Shown here piece by piece: positions 18,194 through 28,222 of a stretch of 64,000 nt of DNA. Every line of letters begins with the position of its first letter. Within the stretch, counting starts at the first letter, position 1. Position numbers and translations under genes: made by a program. The DNA lies in assembly GCF_000661955.1 (NCBI RefSeq), contig NZ_CP007597.1, forward strand, positions 4,573,728-4,637,727, written 5' to 3'. The notes under the pieces are model-generated. The model was not told where the DNA came from. It saw nothing but the letters and a program-made list of their open reading frames with translations, and did not search any database. Origin of the DNA: Stenotrophomonas rhizophila. Lineage in GTDB: Bacteria > Pseudomonadota > Gammaproteobacteria > Xanthomonadales > Xanthomonadaceae.

Positions 18194-18601
18194 TCAGTCC
18201 CAGCGGCAGCCGGTGTCGGTCAACGCGCCGATGTCCTCGCTGAAGGTCGTCTGCCGTCCGGTGCGGGCGTTGGTGTAGTCGAACCCGTAGATGCGCGCGC
18301 CCTGGGTGGAGATCGCGTAGTGGCCGATCACCTTGCCGTCCAGGTGCTCCTCCCACACCGAATCGAACTGCCACGGGCGGCCCTCGGCCATCTCGGTGCT
18401 GTCCTGGCTCAGCAGGGTCAGGCGCAGCCAGGCGGTCTTGCCGGCATACCGCACGAAGCTGGTGCGTTGTCCCTCGGCCGGCAGTTTCCAGGACAGGTGG
18501 ATCTGCCCCTGGCTGCCGCCGGTCAGGCAGCGGATCTCATCGGCGTGGGCCGCAGCCGGCGCGAACAGCACCAGCAGGGGAAGCAGGGCAGACCAGCGCA
18601 T
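18194..18601 (-). CDS. Small exported protein of unknown function
   Basis: The 135-residue product starts MRWSALLPLLVLFAPAAAHA, a clear signal peptide, so it is likely periplasmic. The mature part begins DEIRCLTGG and ends DTGCRWD. These two cysteines could form a disulfide. A FDYTNARTGRQTTFSEDIG region precedes the end. I do not recognise the family. It lies 64 bases downstream of the SUFU-domain gene on the same strand and may share its transcript. Confidence 0.8.
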   Translation of the reverse strand: MRWSALLPLLVLFAPAAAHADEIRCLTGGSQGQIHLSWKLPAEGQRTSFVRYAGKTAWLRLTLLSQDSTEMAEGRPWQFDSVWEEHLDGKVIGHYAISTQGARIYGFDYTNARTGRQTTFSEDIGALTDTGCRWD

Positions 18602-18665
18602 CGGCGTTCCTTGGTGTCGGGTGCAGGGGACAGGCGGCGGCCCCGCAGGCGGGGCCGCCATTGGA

Positions 18666-19340
18666 TCAGGCCGGCGGCTGCAGCGGAATGCTGCCGCGGC
18701 GCGTGTCCACCACCGGTGCGGCGTGATGGGCCTGGAGCTGTTCAACCACGGTCTCGAAGTCGTGCTGCTGGCCGAAGGCATGTTCGTCCAGGGTCAGGGG
18801 CAGCATCTGCAGGAAGCGGAACTGGCCGCTGACCAGGCTCTGGATGTCGCCCAGGTGCTCGGCCGCAACGAACACCAACGCCTGCAGCTGGCTGTCGGCG
18901 TTGTCGATCGGGGCGCCGATGCGCATGCGGTCCCACAGGTCCAGCGGCGCATGGGTGCCCATGCGGCCGGCGGCCAGCAGCAGCTGGTAGGCGCAGAACC
19001 GCTGCACCAGGGCCAGTGCCCACGGCGCGCGTTCGGTGGTCTGCAGCAGGAATTCCATGCCCAGGCCGGACACGCTGTCCGGGTCGGCCTCGGTCTCATC
19101 CCAGGGGTTGGACAGCCCGGAGCTCACATAGGCCCAACCGGGCCGGTCCGGCGTGGGCGGGCACTCGAACACGCCGATGGTGAGCCAGCGCGGGTCCACG
19201 CTGTCCTGGCCGAACACGGTGGAAAATACCGCCGCGTCGAGCGGGTACAGGCCGGGGCCCAGGGCGCCCAGCAGGCGGGGATACAGGGATTCTTCGCGCT
19301 CTGCCCAGGCACGGGCCAGCAGGTCATCGGGGTGGGACAT
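18666..19340 (-). CDS. SUFU (suppressor of fused)-domain protein
   Basis: The 224-residue soluble product begins MSHPDDLLARAWAEREESLY. Its pattern VFECPPTPDRPGWAYVSSGLSNPW, then GMEFLLQTTERAPWALALVQ, then AGRMGTH, fits bacterial SUFU-domain proteins. In bacteria this domain occurs in immunity proteins of polymorphic-toxin systems as well as in stand-alone proteins. No toxin gene is nearby. The function is unknown and the family call is by eye. Confidence 0.7.
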   Translation of the reverse strand: MSHPDDLLARAWAEREESLYPRLLGALGPGLYPLDAAVFSTVFGQDSVDPRWLTIGVFECPPTPDRPGWAYVSSGLSNPWDETEADPDSVSGLGMEFLLQTTERAPWALALVQRFCAYQLLLAAGRMGTHAPLDLWDRMRIGAPIDNADSQLQALVFVAAEHLGDIQSLVSGQFRFLQMLPLTLDEHAFGQQHDFETVVEQLQAHHAAPVVDTRRGSIPLQPPA

Positions 19341-19388
19341 CCGTTTACTCACAGGCGATGGCCCCCCATTGTGGCCCATCGCCTGTTC

Positions 19389-19414
19389 GTACCGACCAAC
19401 GGTCGGTACCTACC
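19389..19414 (-). repeat. Single GTAG-headed REP hairpin
   Basis: Read on the minus strand this is GGTAGGTACCGACCGTTGGT followed by CGGTAC, with the same core as the copies near 54.1 and 55.1 kb. It sits between the SUFU gene and the aldo/keto reductase gene. Confidence 0.75.
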
Positions 19415-19448
19415 GGGTGTGTGACCGCCCTTTCGTCGTGACGCCCGT

Positions 19449-20444
<996 letters not shown>

Positions 20445-20564
20445 GGAAGGCTCCGGAAGCGGGGAAGGGGCGGCGCGGTCGAGCGCCGGTGCCCACAGGA
20501 TCCTCCGCTGCACCATGTGGATAAACTGGTGTTCGCCACATCGACCTTGAAGGCAGGCTTCACA

Positions 20565-21467
20565 ATGTCCTCCCAGCCCCCACTGTCTGCCGTGGTTGCC
20601 TTCGCCCGGGTGGCCGAGCGCGCCAGCTTTACCCGCGCCGCCGATGACCTGGGCGTCTCGCCATCGGCGCTGTCGCAGACCGTGCGCGCGCTGGAGGCCA
20701 GCCTGGGCGTGCGCCTGCTGCACCGGACCACGCGCCGGGTGGGCCTGACCGAACACGGCGCGCGCTTCCTGGCGCGCGTGAGCGAAGGCCTGGCCCAGAT
20801 CGAGGCCGCGTTCGTGGACCTGGACAGCGTGCGTGCGGTACCGGCCGGCAAACTGCGCATCAACGTGCCGCGCGTGGCCGCCGAGCTGCTGGTGCTGCCC
20901 CATCTGCCCAGCTTCCTGGCGCGCTATCCCCAGGTGGAGGTGGAGCTGTTCGTGGAGCCGGGGCTGGCCGATCTGGTCGCCGGTGGCTTCGACGCCGGCA
21001 TCCGGCTGGGCGAATCGCTGGCGCGCGACATGATCGCCGTGCCGATCGGCCCACTGGAGCGGCAGGTGGTGGTGGCCACGCCGGCCTACTTCGCGCGCCA
21101 CGGCGAACCGCAGACGCCGGCCGCGCTGGTCGACCACGCCTGCATCGTGCACCGGCTCAGCACCGGCCGGCTGATGCCCTGGGAGTTCAGTCGCGACGGC
21201 CGCGATTTCGACGTGGCGGTGAGCGGGCCGCTGGTGTTCAACGACACCGCCCTGATCCACGCGGCGGTGCGTGCCGGATTGGGCATGGGCCAGGCCTTCG
21301 AGGCCGTGGTGGCCGCCGACGTGGCCGCCGGGCGCCTGCGCTGCGTGCTGCAGGACTGGCAGCAGCCGTTCGCGGGATTCCACCTGTACTACCCGGCGCG
21401 CGAGCAGATGGCGCCGAAGCTGCGGGTGTTCATCGACCACCTGCGGGAGGCGTTGGACGCGCGCTGA
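20565..21467 (+). CDS. LysR-family transcriptional regulator
   Basis: The 300-residue product has the N-terminal winged helix-turn-helix ([20 protein letters not shown] then [20 protein letters not shown]) and a C-terminal substrate-binding domain with [17 protein letters not shown], typical of the AaeR/DsdC-like subgroup. It is transcribed away from the aldo/keto reductase gene, the classic LysR arrangement, so autoregulation and control of the reductase are likely. The inducer is unknown. Confidence 0.93.
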   Translation: MSSQPPLSAVVAFARVAERASFTRAADDLGVSPSALSQTVRALEASLGVRLLHRTTRRVGLTEHGARFLARVSEGLAQIEAAFVDLDSVRAVPAGKLRINVPRVAAELLVLPHLPSFLARYPQVEVELFVEPGLADLVAGGFDAGIRLGESLARDMIAVPIGPLERQVVVATPAYFARHGEPQTPAALVDHACIVHRLSTGRLMPWEFSRDGRDFDVAVSGPLVFNDTALIHAAVRAGLGMGQAFEAVVAADVAAGRLRCVLQDWQQPFAGFHLYYPAREQMAPKLRVFIDHLREALDAR

Positions 21468-21478
21468 AGCGGCGCGCG

Positions 21479-21847
21479 TCAGCCGGCGAGAAGGTCGGGT
21501 TGATCGTCCACCAGCGTGCGCAGCCACAGCGCATCGCCCGGCAGCCCGTGGGGAAACACCACCCGGTCGTCGCAGGGGAAGCGCTTGCAGCGCAACACGC
21601 CGTGCGCGTCGAATACCCGCCAGCCCTGCGCGGCCTCTTCGGCCTCGCGGATGCGCCGACGCAACGCCAGGTCCAGGCTGGCCTGGCAGTCAAACCGGCA
21701 CGCGCGCAGGTCGATGCGATCCAGCGGCTGCAGGCCGGTGAGGATGCGGCTGACCGCCGGGTGGGCCAGGTCGACACGGCCGGTGGCCATGCCGAGCAGG
21801 CGCTCGCGGTGACCGGCAAGGTGGTGGACGAAATACACGGGCGGCAT
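21479..21847 (-). CDS. Hypothetical protein
   Basis: The 122-residue product starts [20 protein letters not shown] and ends [10 protein letters not shown]. It has no signal peptide or membrane segment and is rich in Arg, Asp and Leu. It contains three cysteines ([17 protein letters not shown]). The stop faces the LysR gene. I do not recognise it. The 189 bases between it and the next gene contain no recognisable element. Good codon usage and lack of a better overlapping frame support it as real. Confidence 0.6.
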   Translation of the reverse strand: MPPVYFVHHLAGHRERLLGMATGRVDLAHPAVSRILTGLQPLDRIDLRACRFDCQASLDLALRRRIREAEEAAQGWRVFDAHGVLRCKRFPCDDRVVFPHGLPGDALWLRTLVDDQPDLLAG

Positions 21848-22036
21848 CGGTTCCTCGCGTGGGGCGCGCGGTCGCGGTGGACGGCGATCGTTGGGCGATG
21901 GGGCCGATTGGACACCGCACGGGCGTCGCGGGGAATCTCAAGTTGTTTATCGAAAGCACGCGTTCCGATGACGTTGGCTATTCGCCGCGCGGCACCGGAG
22001 CCGTCGGATCGGCGCATCGGCCCGCAGGGCGGGGCG

Positions 22037-22663
22037 TCAGCCGCTGACGCCGAGCCGCACGCCAAAACCGATCAGGAAAACACCCGCTACGCGCTTCAGT
22101 AGAAGTCCTACACGAGGATGCTGAAGAATCCTACGTCGCAACAGGTTGCCCACCCCGATCAGCACCGAGCAATATGCCAGCCCCATGACGAAGATGATCA
22201 CCGCCATGGTCGCGAACGTGACCACGCCCTGGTGGCGGGCCGGGTCGATGAACAACGGCAGGAAGGCCATGTAGAAGATGATCGCCTTCGGGTTGAGCAG
22301 GTTGATCAGCACCGCCTGGCGGAAGTAGTGGCCGGGCTGCAGGCGGATGCCGCCTTCTTCGCCCCCGCCGCGCGGCCGGCGCAGCAGGCTGATGCCGACC
22401 CACACCAGATACGCCGCGCCCAGGTACTGCACCGCGTGGAACACCAGCGGGTTGGCCTTGAGCAGCGCGGCCACGCCCGCCACCGCCAGCCACATCAGGA
22501 TCTGGTCGCCCAGCAGCAGCCCGAACAGCGCCGTGTAGCCGCCGCGTACGCCGCCGCGGCCGGTGGCGGTAAGCAGGGTGAACGTGCCCGGGCCGGGCAG
22601 GGCCAGGAACACCAGCACGGCGGCAACGAAGGTCCACAGGTCCTGGATGCCCATCCACGGCAT
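22037..22663 (-). CDS. LysE/RhtB-family amino acid exporter
   Basis: The 208-residue product has six predicted membrane segments and the LysE signature: FLALPGPGTFTLLTATGRGG near the N-terminus, YLGAAYLVWVGISLLRRP, and INLLNPKAIIFYMAFLPLFI. Family members export amino acids or homoserine lactone-type compounds. The substrate cannot be told here. The start at 22663 (MPWMGIQDL) is preferred over one ten codons upstream. Its neighbour on the same strand is a LysR regulator ending 60 bases upstream. Confidence 0.92.
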   Translation of the reverse strand: MPWMGIQDLWTFVAAVLVFLALPGPGTFTLLTATGRGGVRGGYTALFGLLLGDQILMWLAVAGVAALLKANPLVFHAVQYLGAAYLVWVGISLLRRPRGGGEEGGIRLQPGHYFRQAVLINLLNPKAIIFYMAFLPLFIDPARHQGVVTFATMAVIIFVMGLAYCSVLIGVGNLLRRRILQHPRVGLLLKRVAGVFLIGFGVRLGVSG

Positions 22664-22723
22664 GGCGGCGACTCGACTACGGGGGAGCACCATTGTCCGG
22701 CACCACCCCCCATCCCGATAGCG

Positions 22724-23647
22724 TCAGCCGGCCGTGCGCGGCAGATCCTTCAGCAGCGGTTGCAGGCGCTGTTCGAACATCGCGTGCAGCTGGCGGATGG
22801 CCGGGGAGAACTGCTTGCGGTGCGGGCACACCAGGTTCAGCGGCAGGCTGTCGCCGGCGCCGCCCAGCAGCACCTGCAGGCGCCCGGCACGCACGTCGGC
22901 GCACAGATCCAACCACGACTTGAACACGATGCCTTCGCCGGCCACGGCCCAGCGCCGCACCACGTCGGCATCGTCGCAGACCATGTTGCCGCGCACCGGC
23001 ACCACCACCCGGCGCCCGTCCACCTCGAAGTTCCAGCGGTCGTAAGCGCGCCCGGCCAGCTGGTACAGCAGGCAGTGGTGGTCCTTGAGCGCCTCCAGGC
23101 TGTCGGGCGTGCCATGCTGGGCCAGGTAGTCCGGCGCCGCTGCCAGCACGCGGCGGTTGCCCGGCAGCAGCGGCAGCGCCACGTAGCTGGCGTTGTCGAA
23201 CCGGCCCAGGCGGAAGGCGATGTCGACCGGATCGCGGAACACGTCGGCCACCTGGTCGGACAGGTGCAGGCGCAGCTGCAGCTTCGGGTGCGCGCGGCGG
23301 AACTCGCTCAGCCACGGCAGCAGCACGTGGCGGCCCAGGTCCGACGGCGCGGCCACCTGCAGCACCCCGCGCAGTTCGGCATCCTCGCCACGCACCCGCG
23401 CCTGGCCCTCGCTCAGGGCGGCCAGCACTTCCTGTGCGTAGGGCAGGTACAGCGCGCCTTCGGCGGTCAGGCGCAGGCTGCGGGTGGAGCGCACGAACAG
23501 GCGCAGGTCCAGCTCGCGCTCCAGCCGGGCCACCGCCGCGGCCACCTGCCCGGGCAGCAGGTCGGCTTCGCGTGCGGCGTTGGAAAAGCTGCCCAGCGCG
23601 GCGGTACGCACGAACAGGCCGAGATCGTCGACGCGGACCATTTTCAT
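22724..23647 (-). CDS. LysR-family transcriptional regulator
   Basis: The 307-residue product has an N-terminal winged helix (LGLFVRTAALGSFSNAAREA then ARLERELDLRLFVRSTRSLR) and a CrgA-like effector domain (HPKLQLRLHLSDQVADVFRD). It begins MKMVRVDD; the second ATG (23641) is an equally possible start. It is divergent from a zinc-type alcohol dehydrogenase gene 90 bases away, which makes that gene and nfsB its likely targets. Confidence 0.92.
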   Translation of the reverse strand: MKMVRVDDLGLFVRTAALGSFSNAAREADLLPGQVAAAVARLERELDLRLFVRSTRSLRLTAEGALYLPYAQEVLAALSEGQARVRGEDAELRGVLQVAAPSDLGRHVLLPWLSEFRRAHPKLQLRLHLSDQVADVFRDPVDIAFRLGRFDNASYVALPLLPGNRRVLAAAPDYLAQHGTPDSLEALKDHHCLLYQLAGRAYDRWNFEVDGRRVVVPVRGNMVCDDADVVRRWAVAGEGIVFKSWLDLCADVRAGRLQVLLGGAGDSLPLNLVCPHRKQFSPAIRQLHAMFEQRLQPLLKDLPRTAG

Positions 23648-23737
23648 TCCCACAGTGAAAGTGCTGCCCGATTCTGCGCCTTTCCGGCGCGCGGCGTGAA
23701 GCGCAGGCTGTGCGTCTTCCCGAACGGATCTGCCCCG

Positions 23738-24745
23738 ATGAAAGCTGTTGCCTATACCGAACATGGCCTGCCGATCAGCGACCCGCGCGCGCTGCAGGAC
23801 GTCACCCTGCCGATCCCGCAGCCGGGCCCGCGCGACCTGCGCGTGGCGGTCCGTGCGATCTCGGTCAACCCGGTGGACACCAAGGTGCGCAACGGCGTGG
23901 CCGTGACCGAGCCGCGGGTGCTGGGCTGGGATGCGGTGGGTATCGTCGATGCCGTGGGCGATGAGGTCACCCTGTTCCAGCCGGGTGACGCGGTCTTCTA
24001 TGCCGGCGCCATCGGTCGCCCGGGCAGCAATGCCGAGTACCAGCTGGTGGACGAACGCATCGTCGGCCACAAGCCCGCCAGCCTGGATGACGCCGCTGCG
24101 GCCGCCCTGCCGCTCACCGCGATCACCGCCTGGGAACTGCTGTTCGACCGTCTGCGCATCGCCGAGGGCGGTGGCGAGGGCCAGACCCTGCTGGTGGTGG
24201 GCGCGGCCGGCGGCGTGGGCTCGATCCTGGTCCAGCTGGCCCGCCAGCTGACCCGGCTGACGGTGATCGGCACCGCCTCGCGCCCGGACACCCAGGACTG
24301 GGTGTATGGCCTGGGCGCGCACCATGTGATCGACCATTCGCAGCCGCTCACCGACGGCCTGCAGCGGCTGGGCATCGCCGAGGTCAGCCACGTGGCCAGC
24401 CTGACCCACACCGACCAGCACTACGACCAGATCGTGGCCGCGCTCGCCCCGCAGGGCCAGCTGGCGCTGATCGACGACCCCGGCCAGCTCGACGTGATGG
24501 CGCTCAAGCGCAAGAGCCTGTCGCTGCACTGGGAGTCGATGTTCACCCGTTCCAGTTTCAACACGCCGGACCTGCAGCGCCAGCACGACCTGCTGGAACG
24601 GGTCGCCGCGCTGGTCGACGCCGGCGTGCTGCGCACCACCCTGGGCGAGCACTACGGCCGCATCAACGCCGCCAACCTGCGCCAGGCCCACGCCCTGATC
24701 GAGAGCCACCGCGCGCGCGGCAAGCTGGTCCTCGAAGGCTTCTGA
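23738..24745 (+). CDS. Zinc-binding alcohol dehydrogenase family protein (quinone oxidoreductase-like)
   Basis: The 335-residue product is a medium-chain dehydrogenase/reductase. It has a GroES-like N-terminal domain (ISVNPVDTKVRNG) and a Rossmann domain with LLVVGAAGGVGSILVQLARQ for NADPH. The zinc-binding cysteine cluster is missing, so it fits the zinc-independent quinone oxidoreductase branch (ZBDH/YhfP-like) despite the family name. It is divergent from a LysR gene and followed 33 bases later by nfsB, so the two are probably co-transcribed for detoxification of quinones or related compounds. Confidence 0.92.
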   Translation: MKAVAYTEHGLPISDPRALQDVTLPIPQPGPRDLRVAVRAISVNPVDTKVRNGVAVTEPRVLGWDAVGIVDAVGDEVTLFQPGDAVFYAGAIGRPGSNAEYQLVDERIVGHKPASLDDAAAAALPLTAITAWELLFDRLRIAEGGGEGQTLLVVGAAGGVGSILVQLARQLTRLTVIGTASRPDTQDWVYGLGAHHVIDHSQPLTDGLQRLGIAEVSHVASLTHTDQHYDQIVAALAPQGQLALIDDPGQLDVMALKRKSLSLHWESMFTRSSFNTPDLQRQHDLLERVAALVDAGVLRTTLGEHYGRINAANLRQAHALIESHRARGKLVLEGF

Positions 24746-24778
24746 ACCCCTTACTGAATCCCCCCAACTGAACCCGCA

Positions 24779-25447
24779 ATGGACTTTGTTCCCATGACCC
24801 TCGCTCCGGTGGCCCTGCGCCGCCACACCACCAAGGCCTACGACCCCACCCGCACGCTGCCGCCCGCGGTGCTGGAGGACCTGCTGGAGGTGCTGCACAA
24901 CGCCCCCTCGTCGGTGAATTCGCAGCCGTGGCACTTCCTGGTGGCCGGCACTCCCGAGGCACGGGCGCGCATCGCCCGCGCCACGCAGCCCCACCAGCCC
25001 TACAACACCGCCAAGATCACCGACGCCTCGCACGTGATCGTGTTTGCCACCCGCACCGGTATCGATGACGCGTACCTGGCCCAGGTGATCGACCAGGAAA
25101 CCGCCGACGGCCGCTATCCCAGCCCCGAGGCGCGCGAAGGCCAGCGCGGCGCGCTGCACCACTACGTGGACCTGCACCGCCACACCCTGGGCGACGTGCA
25201 GCACTGGATGCAGAAGCAGACCTACCTGGCCGTGGGCACCCTGCTGCTCGCGGCGGGCGTGCACGGCATCGACGCCACCCCCATGGAAGGCTTCGACGCC
25301 GAGGTGCTGGACGCCGAACTGGGCCTGCGTGCGCGCGGCTTCACCAGCGTGGTGCTGGTGGCGCTGGGCTACGGCAGCGCGGCCAACTTCAATGCCGGCC
25401 TGCCCAAGTCGCGGCTGCCCCGCGAGCAGGTGTTCACCCAGCTCTGA
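24779..25447 (+). CDS. nfsB: Oxygen-insensitive NAD(P)H nitroreductase
   Basis: The 222-residue product is a full-length FMN-dependent nitroreductase of the NfsB type: RRHTTKAYDPTRTLP, then LLEVLHNAPSSVNSQPWHF for FMN binding, and LLLAAGVHGIDATPMEGFD near the C-terminus. NfsB reduces nitroaromatics and quinones with NAD(P)H. The start at 24779 (MDFVPMTLAPV) is used; an ATG five codons later is an alternative. It lies 33 bases after the dehydrogenase gene in the same direction. Confidence 0.94.
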   Translation: MDFVPMTLAPVALRRHTTKAYDPTRTLPPAVLEDLLEVLHNAPSSVNSQPWHFLVAGTPEARARIARATQPHQPYNTAKITDASHVIVFATRTGIDDAYLAQVIDQETADGRYPSPEAREGQRGALHHYVDLHRHTLGDVQHWMQKQTYLAVGTLLLAAGVHGIDATPMEGFDAEVLDAELGLRARGFTSVVLVALGYGSAANFNAGLPKSRLPREQVFTQL

Positions 25448-25453
25448 ACGGCG

Positions 25454-26080
25454 TCAGGGCACGCCGTTGTCCACGTGCAGGGCAAAGCCCGCACGTGGAC
25501 CCAGCCGTGCGAACCACGCCTGCACCGCCGGAAATAGCGGCTTTTCGCCCGGGGTCATGCGCCAGCGCTGGGTCGACAGTCCCAGCACGATGTCGGCCAG
25601 GCTGAAGTGGTTGCCGACCACATGCGCGCCGGTCTGCGCCAGCTGCCGGTCCAGCACGCCCATCAGGCGATTCCAGTGCGCCAGGCTGGTTGCCGCTGCT
25701 GCGGCATCGGTGTATTCGGGATGCCGGCGTACACCCGACATGAAGGCATAGCGCCATGCGGTATTGAGATCGGTGGCCTGCCAGTCCATCCATTGCTCCA
25801 CCTGCGCCCGACCCTGCGGCGCCTGCGGCAGGAGGTCATGCCGGTTCTCGCGTGCCGCCAGGTAGCGGCAGATGCTGTTGGACTCCCACAGCACGAAGTC
25901 GCCATCCCGCAGCACCGGGACCTGCGCGTTGGGATTGAACCGGCGCACGCAGGCATCCAGGTCCGCGTCGGCCGCCCCGGCGTCGGCGCCGATGTGCCGG
26001 TAATCGAGCTCCAGCTCGGCGCATAGCCACAGCACCTTGCGTACGTTGATCGAGGTCGACTTCCCATACAACTCCAGCAT
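25454..26080 (-). CDS. Glutathione S-transferase
   Basis: The 208-residue product has the thioredoxin-like N-terminal domain (MLELYGKSTSINVRKVLWLC, then NPNAQVPVLRDGDFVLWESN with the Pro-Val and Glu-Ser glutathione-binding residues) and an all-helical C-terminal domain ending HFSLADIVLGLSTQRW. It fits the theta/beta-type bacterial GSTs. The ATG at 26080 gives the normal family start. It converges on nfsB with 6 bases between the stops and is divergent from rmuC. Confidence 0.93.
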   Translation of the reverse strand: MLELYGKSTSINVRKVLWLCAELELDYRHIGADAGAADADLDACVRRFNPNAQVPVLRDGDFVLWESNSICRYLAARENRHDLLPQAPQGRAQVEQWMDWQATDLNTAWRYAFMSGVRRHPEYTDAAAAATSLAHWNRLMGVLDRQLAQTGAHVVGNHFSLADIVLGLSTQRWRMTPGEKPLFPAVQAWFARLGPRAGFALHVDNGVP

Positions 26081-26130
26081 GTACCCGCCCGACGCAGCCA
26101 ATGAGACCGGCTCAGCCTACACTTGCGTGC

Positions 26131-27714
26131 ATGCAAACCGAATTCCTGATCCTTGGCGGCCTTGTCTGCGTCGTCCTCGTCCTGCAGCTGCTGGTCCTGC
26201 TGCGGCGTTCCCAGCACGGCGGGCTTGAACAGGCCCTGCGCGACGAAGCGCGGGTGGGCCGCGGCGAACTGCGTGAGCAACTCGAAGGGCTGGGCCGGCA
26301 GCAGGACGCACGGCTGGAATCCTTCGCGCGCGCGCTGACCGACCTGTCCACCCGCACCGACCAGCGCCTGGATCTGCTGCGCGATGCGCTGGGCGAAGAT
26401 GCGCGCAAGGCGCGCGAAGAGAGCGCGCTGGCCCAGCAGCGCACCGGCGAACTGCTGGCCCAGCGCCTGCACGACATGCGCGCGCAGCTGGACGTGTTCG
26501 GCCAGCAGCAACAGGCCCGCATCGAGGCCTTCGGCCAGCAGCTGGTGGAACTGACCACGCGCACCGACAGCCACATGGTCGCGCTGCGCCAGGCCCTGGG
26601 CGAGGACGCCCGCAAGGGTCGCGAGGAAACCGCGCAGTCGCAGCAGCGCCTGGCCGAATCGCTGGGCCTGCGCCTGCAGGAGATGACCCAGCGCAACGAG
26701 GCCCGCATCGGCGAGATGCGCGCCACGCTGGAGCAGCAGCTCAAGAGCCTGCAGACCGACAACGCCGAAAAGCTCGACCAGATGCGCGTCACCGTGGACG
26801 AGAAGCTGCAGACCACGCTGGAAGCGCGCCTGGGCGCCTCGTTCCAGCTGGTCTCCGACCGCCTGGAGCAGGTCCAGCGCGGGCTCGGCGAAATGCAGCA
26901 GCTGGCCACCGGCGTGGGCGACCTCAAGCGCGTGCTGACCAACGTCAAGAACCGCGGCAGCTGGGGCGAAGTGCAGCTGGACAACATCCTGGAGCAGACC
27001 CTGACCCAGGAGCAGTACGCACGCGGGGTGAAGGTGCGCCCGGACAGTGGGGAAATGGTCGACATCGCCGTGCGTCTGCCGGGCCGTGGCCACGAGGACA
27101 CGCCGGTGTGGCTGCCGATCGATTCCAAGTTCCCGCGCGAGGATTACGAGCGCCTGCTCGATGCGCAGGAACAGGGCGACGCTGACGGCGTGCGCGTGCA
27201 GGGTGCGCAGCTGGAGCGCGCCATCCGCATCCAGGCCAAGTCGATCTGCGACAAGTACATCGTGCCGCCGCACACCACCGATTTCGCAGTGATGTTCCTG
27301 CCCACCGAGGGCCTGTACGCCGAAGTGATCCGCCGCCCCGGCCTGGTCGACCTGCTGCAGCGCGAACATCGCGTGGTGGTGGCCGGGCCGACCACCGTCA
27401 CCGCGTTGCTCAACAGCCTGCAGATGGGCTTCCGCACGCTGGCCATCGAGCAGCGTTCCAGCGAGGTGTGGAGTCTGCTGGGCGCGGTCAAGAGCGAGTT
27501 CGGCAAGTTCGCCGGCATCCTGGAAAAGGCCGAGAAGCAGATCAGCACGGTCGGCCGCAGCCTGGGCGAGGCCAGCCGCAAGACCCGCACCATCGAGCGC
27601 CGCCTGCGCGGCGTGGAGTCGCTCACCGCCGAGCAAAGCCAGGACCTGCTGGAAGACACCACCGGCGAAGACGACGACAGCGGCATGGACGAGAGCAGCG
27701 GCGCGCAGGACTGA
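26131..27714 (+). CDS. rmuC: DNA recombination protein RmuC
   Basis: The 527-residue product has an N-terminal membrane anchor (LILGGLVCVVLVLQLLVLL), a long coiled coil rich in Glu, Gln and Arg (about residues 30-260), and the conserved RmuC domain (about 265-480) with LTNVKNRGSWGEVQLDNILE, LPIDSKFPREDYERLL and TDFAVMFLPTEGLYAE. RmuC limits inversions at short inverted repeats in E. coli and has a nuclease-like fold. It ends in an acidic tail (EDDDSGMDESSG). It starts at ATG 26131. Confidence 0.95.
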   Translation: MQTEFLILGGLVCVVLVLQLLVLLRRSQHGGLEQALRDEARVGRGELREQLEGLGRQQDARLESFARALTDLSTRTDQRLDLLRDALGEDARKAREESALAQQRTGELLAQRLHDMRAQLDVFGQQQQARIEAFGQQLVELTTRTDSHMVALRQALGEDARKGREETAQSQQRLAESLGLRLQEMTQRNEARIGEMRATLEQQLKSLQTDNAEKLDQMRVTVDEKLQTTLEARLGASFQLVSDRLEQVQRGLGEMQQLATGVGDLKRVLTNVKNRGSWGEVQLDNILEQTLTQEQYARGVKVRPDSGEMVDIAVRLPGRGHEDTPVWLPIDSKFPREDYERLLDAQEQGDADGVRVQGAQLERAIRIQAKSICDKYIVPPHTTDFAVMFLPTEGLYAEVIRRPGLVDLLQREHRVVVAGPTTVTALLNSLQMGFRTLAIEQRSSEVWSLLGAVKSEFGKFAGILEKAEKQISTVGRSLGEASRKTRTIERRLRGVESLTAEQSQDLLEDTTGEDDDSGMDESSGAQD

Positions 27715-27788
27715 CACCTGGCGTACATGCACTGCATGCACGTGATCGCGCATGCTGTGCACCTGTCGATCGTTCAAGGAATATCCGC

Positions 27789-28166
27789 ATGCGCCTGACC
27801 GTGTTGTTGTCCCTGCTGCTGGCCGTGGCCGGTTGCGCCAGTACCACCCCGCCGGGTGCCCCCGTACCTGCCGACGGCGCCACTGCCGCCACTCCGGCAA
27901 CCCTGGACGCGGCCGCGTGCCGGCAGGCCGGTGGCGCGCTCACGCCGCTGGGCCGGCTGCAACGCGTGCAGTGCGTGGTGCCCTACGCCGATGCCGGCAA
28001 GGCCTGCAGCGCCAAGGCCGACTGCACCGGCCAGTGCCTGGCGCAGGGCGAGGTGGCCCCGGGTGCCAAGGCCCAAGGCCTCTGTCAGGTCGACATCAGC
28101 CAGAACTTCGGCTGCCGCCAGCGCATCGACGGTGGCGTGGCATTGGGCACGATCTGCGTTGATTGA
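27789..28166 (+). CDS. Small lipoprotein of unknown function, cysteine-rich
   Basis: The 125-residue product has a lipoprotein signal peptide, MRLTVLLSLLLAVAGC, with the lipobox VAGC, so it should be lipid-anchored. A Pro/Ala/Thr linker follows. The mature domain has about seven cysteines (AACRQAGG, VQCVV, KACSAKADCTGQCLA, GLCQ, FGCRQ, TICVD), suggesting several disulfides. Similar small lipoproteins occur in xanthomonads, but I cannot assign a function. It lies 74 bases after rmuC and 56 bases before the glutathione peroxidase gene. Confidence 0.82.
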   Translation: MRLTVLLSLLLAVAGCASTTPPGAPVPADGATAATPATLDAAACRQAGGALTPLGRLQRVQCVVPYADAGKACSAKADCTGQCLAQGEVAPGAKAQGLCQVDISQNFGCRQRIDGGVALGTICVD

Positions 28167-28222
28167 TGCTTTCCCGCCATGGGCCCGCCCGTGGCGTCCC
28201 TGTCCCAACCCAAGGAACTGTA

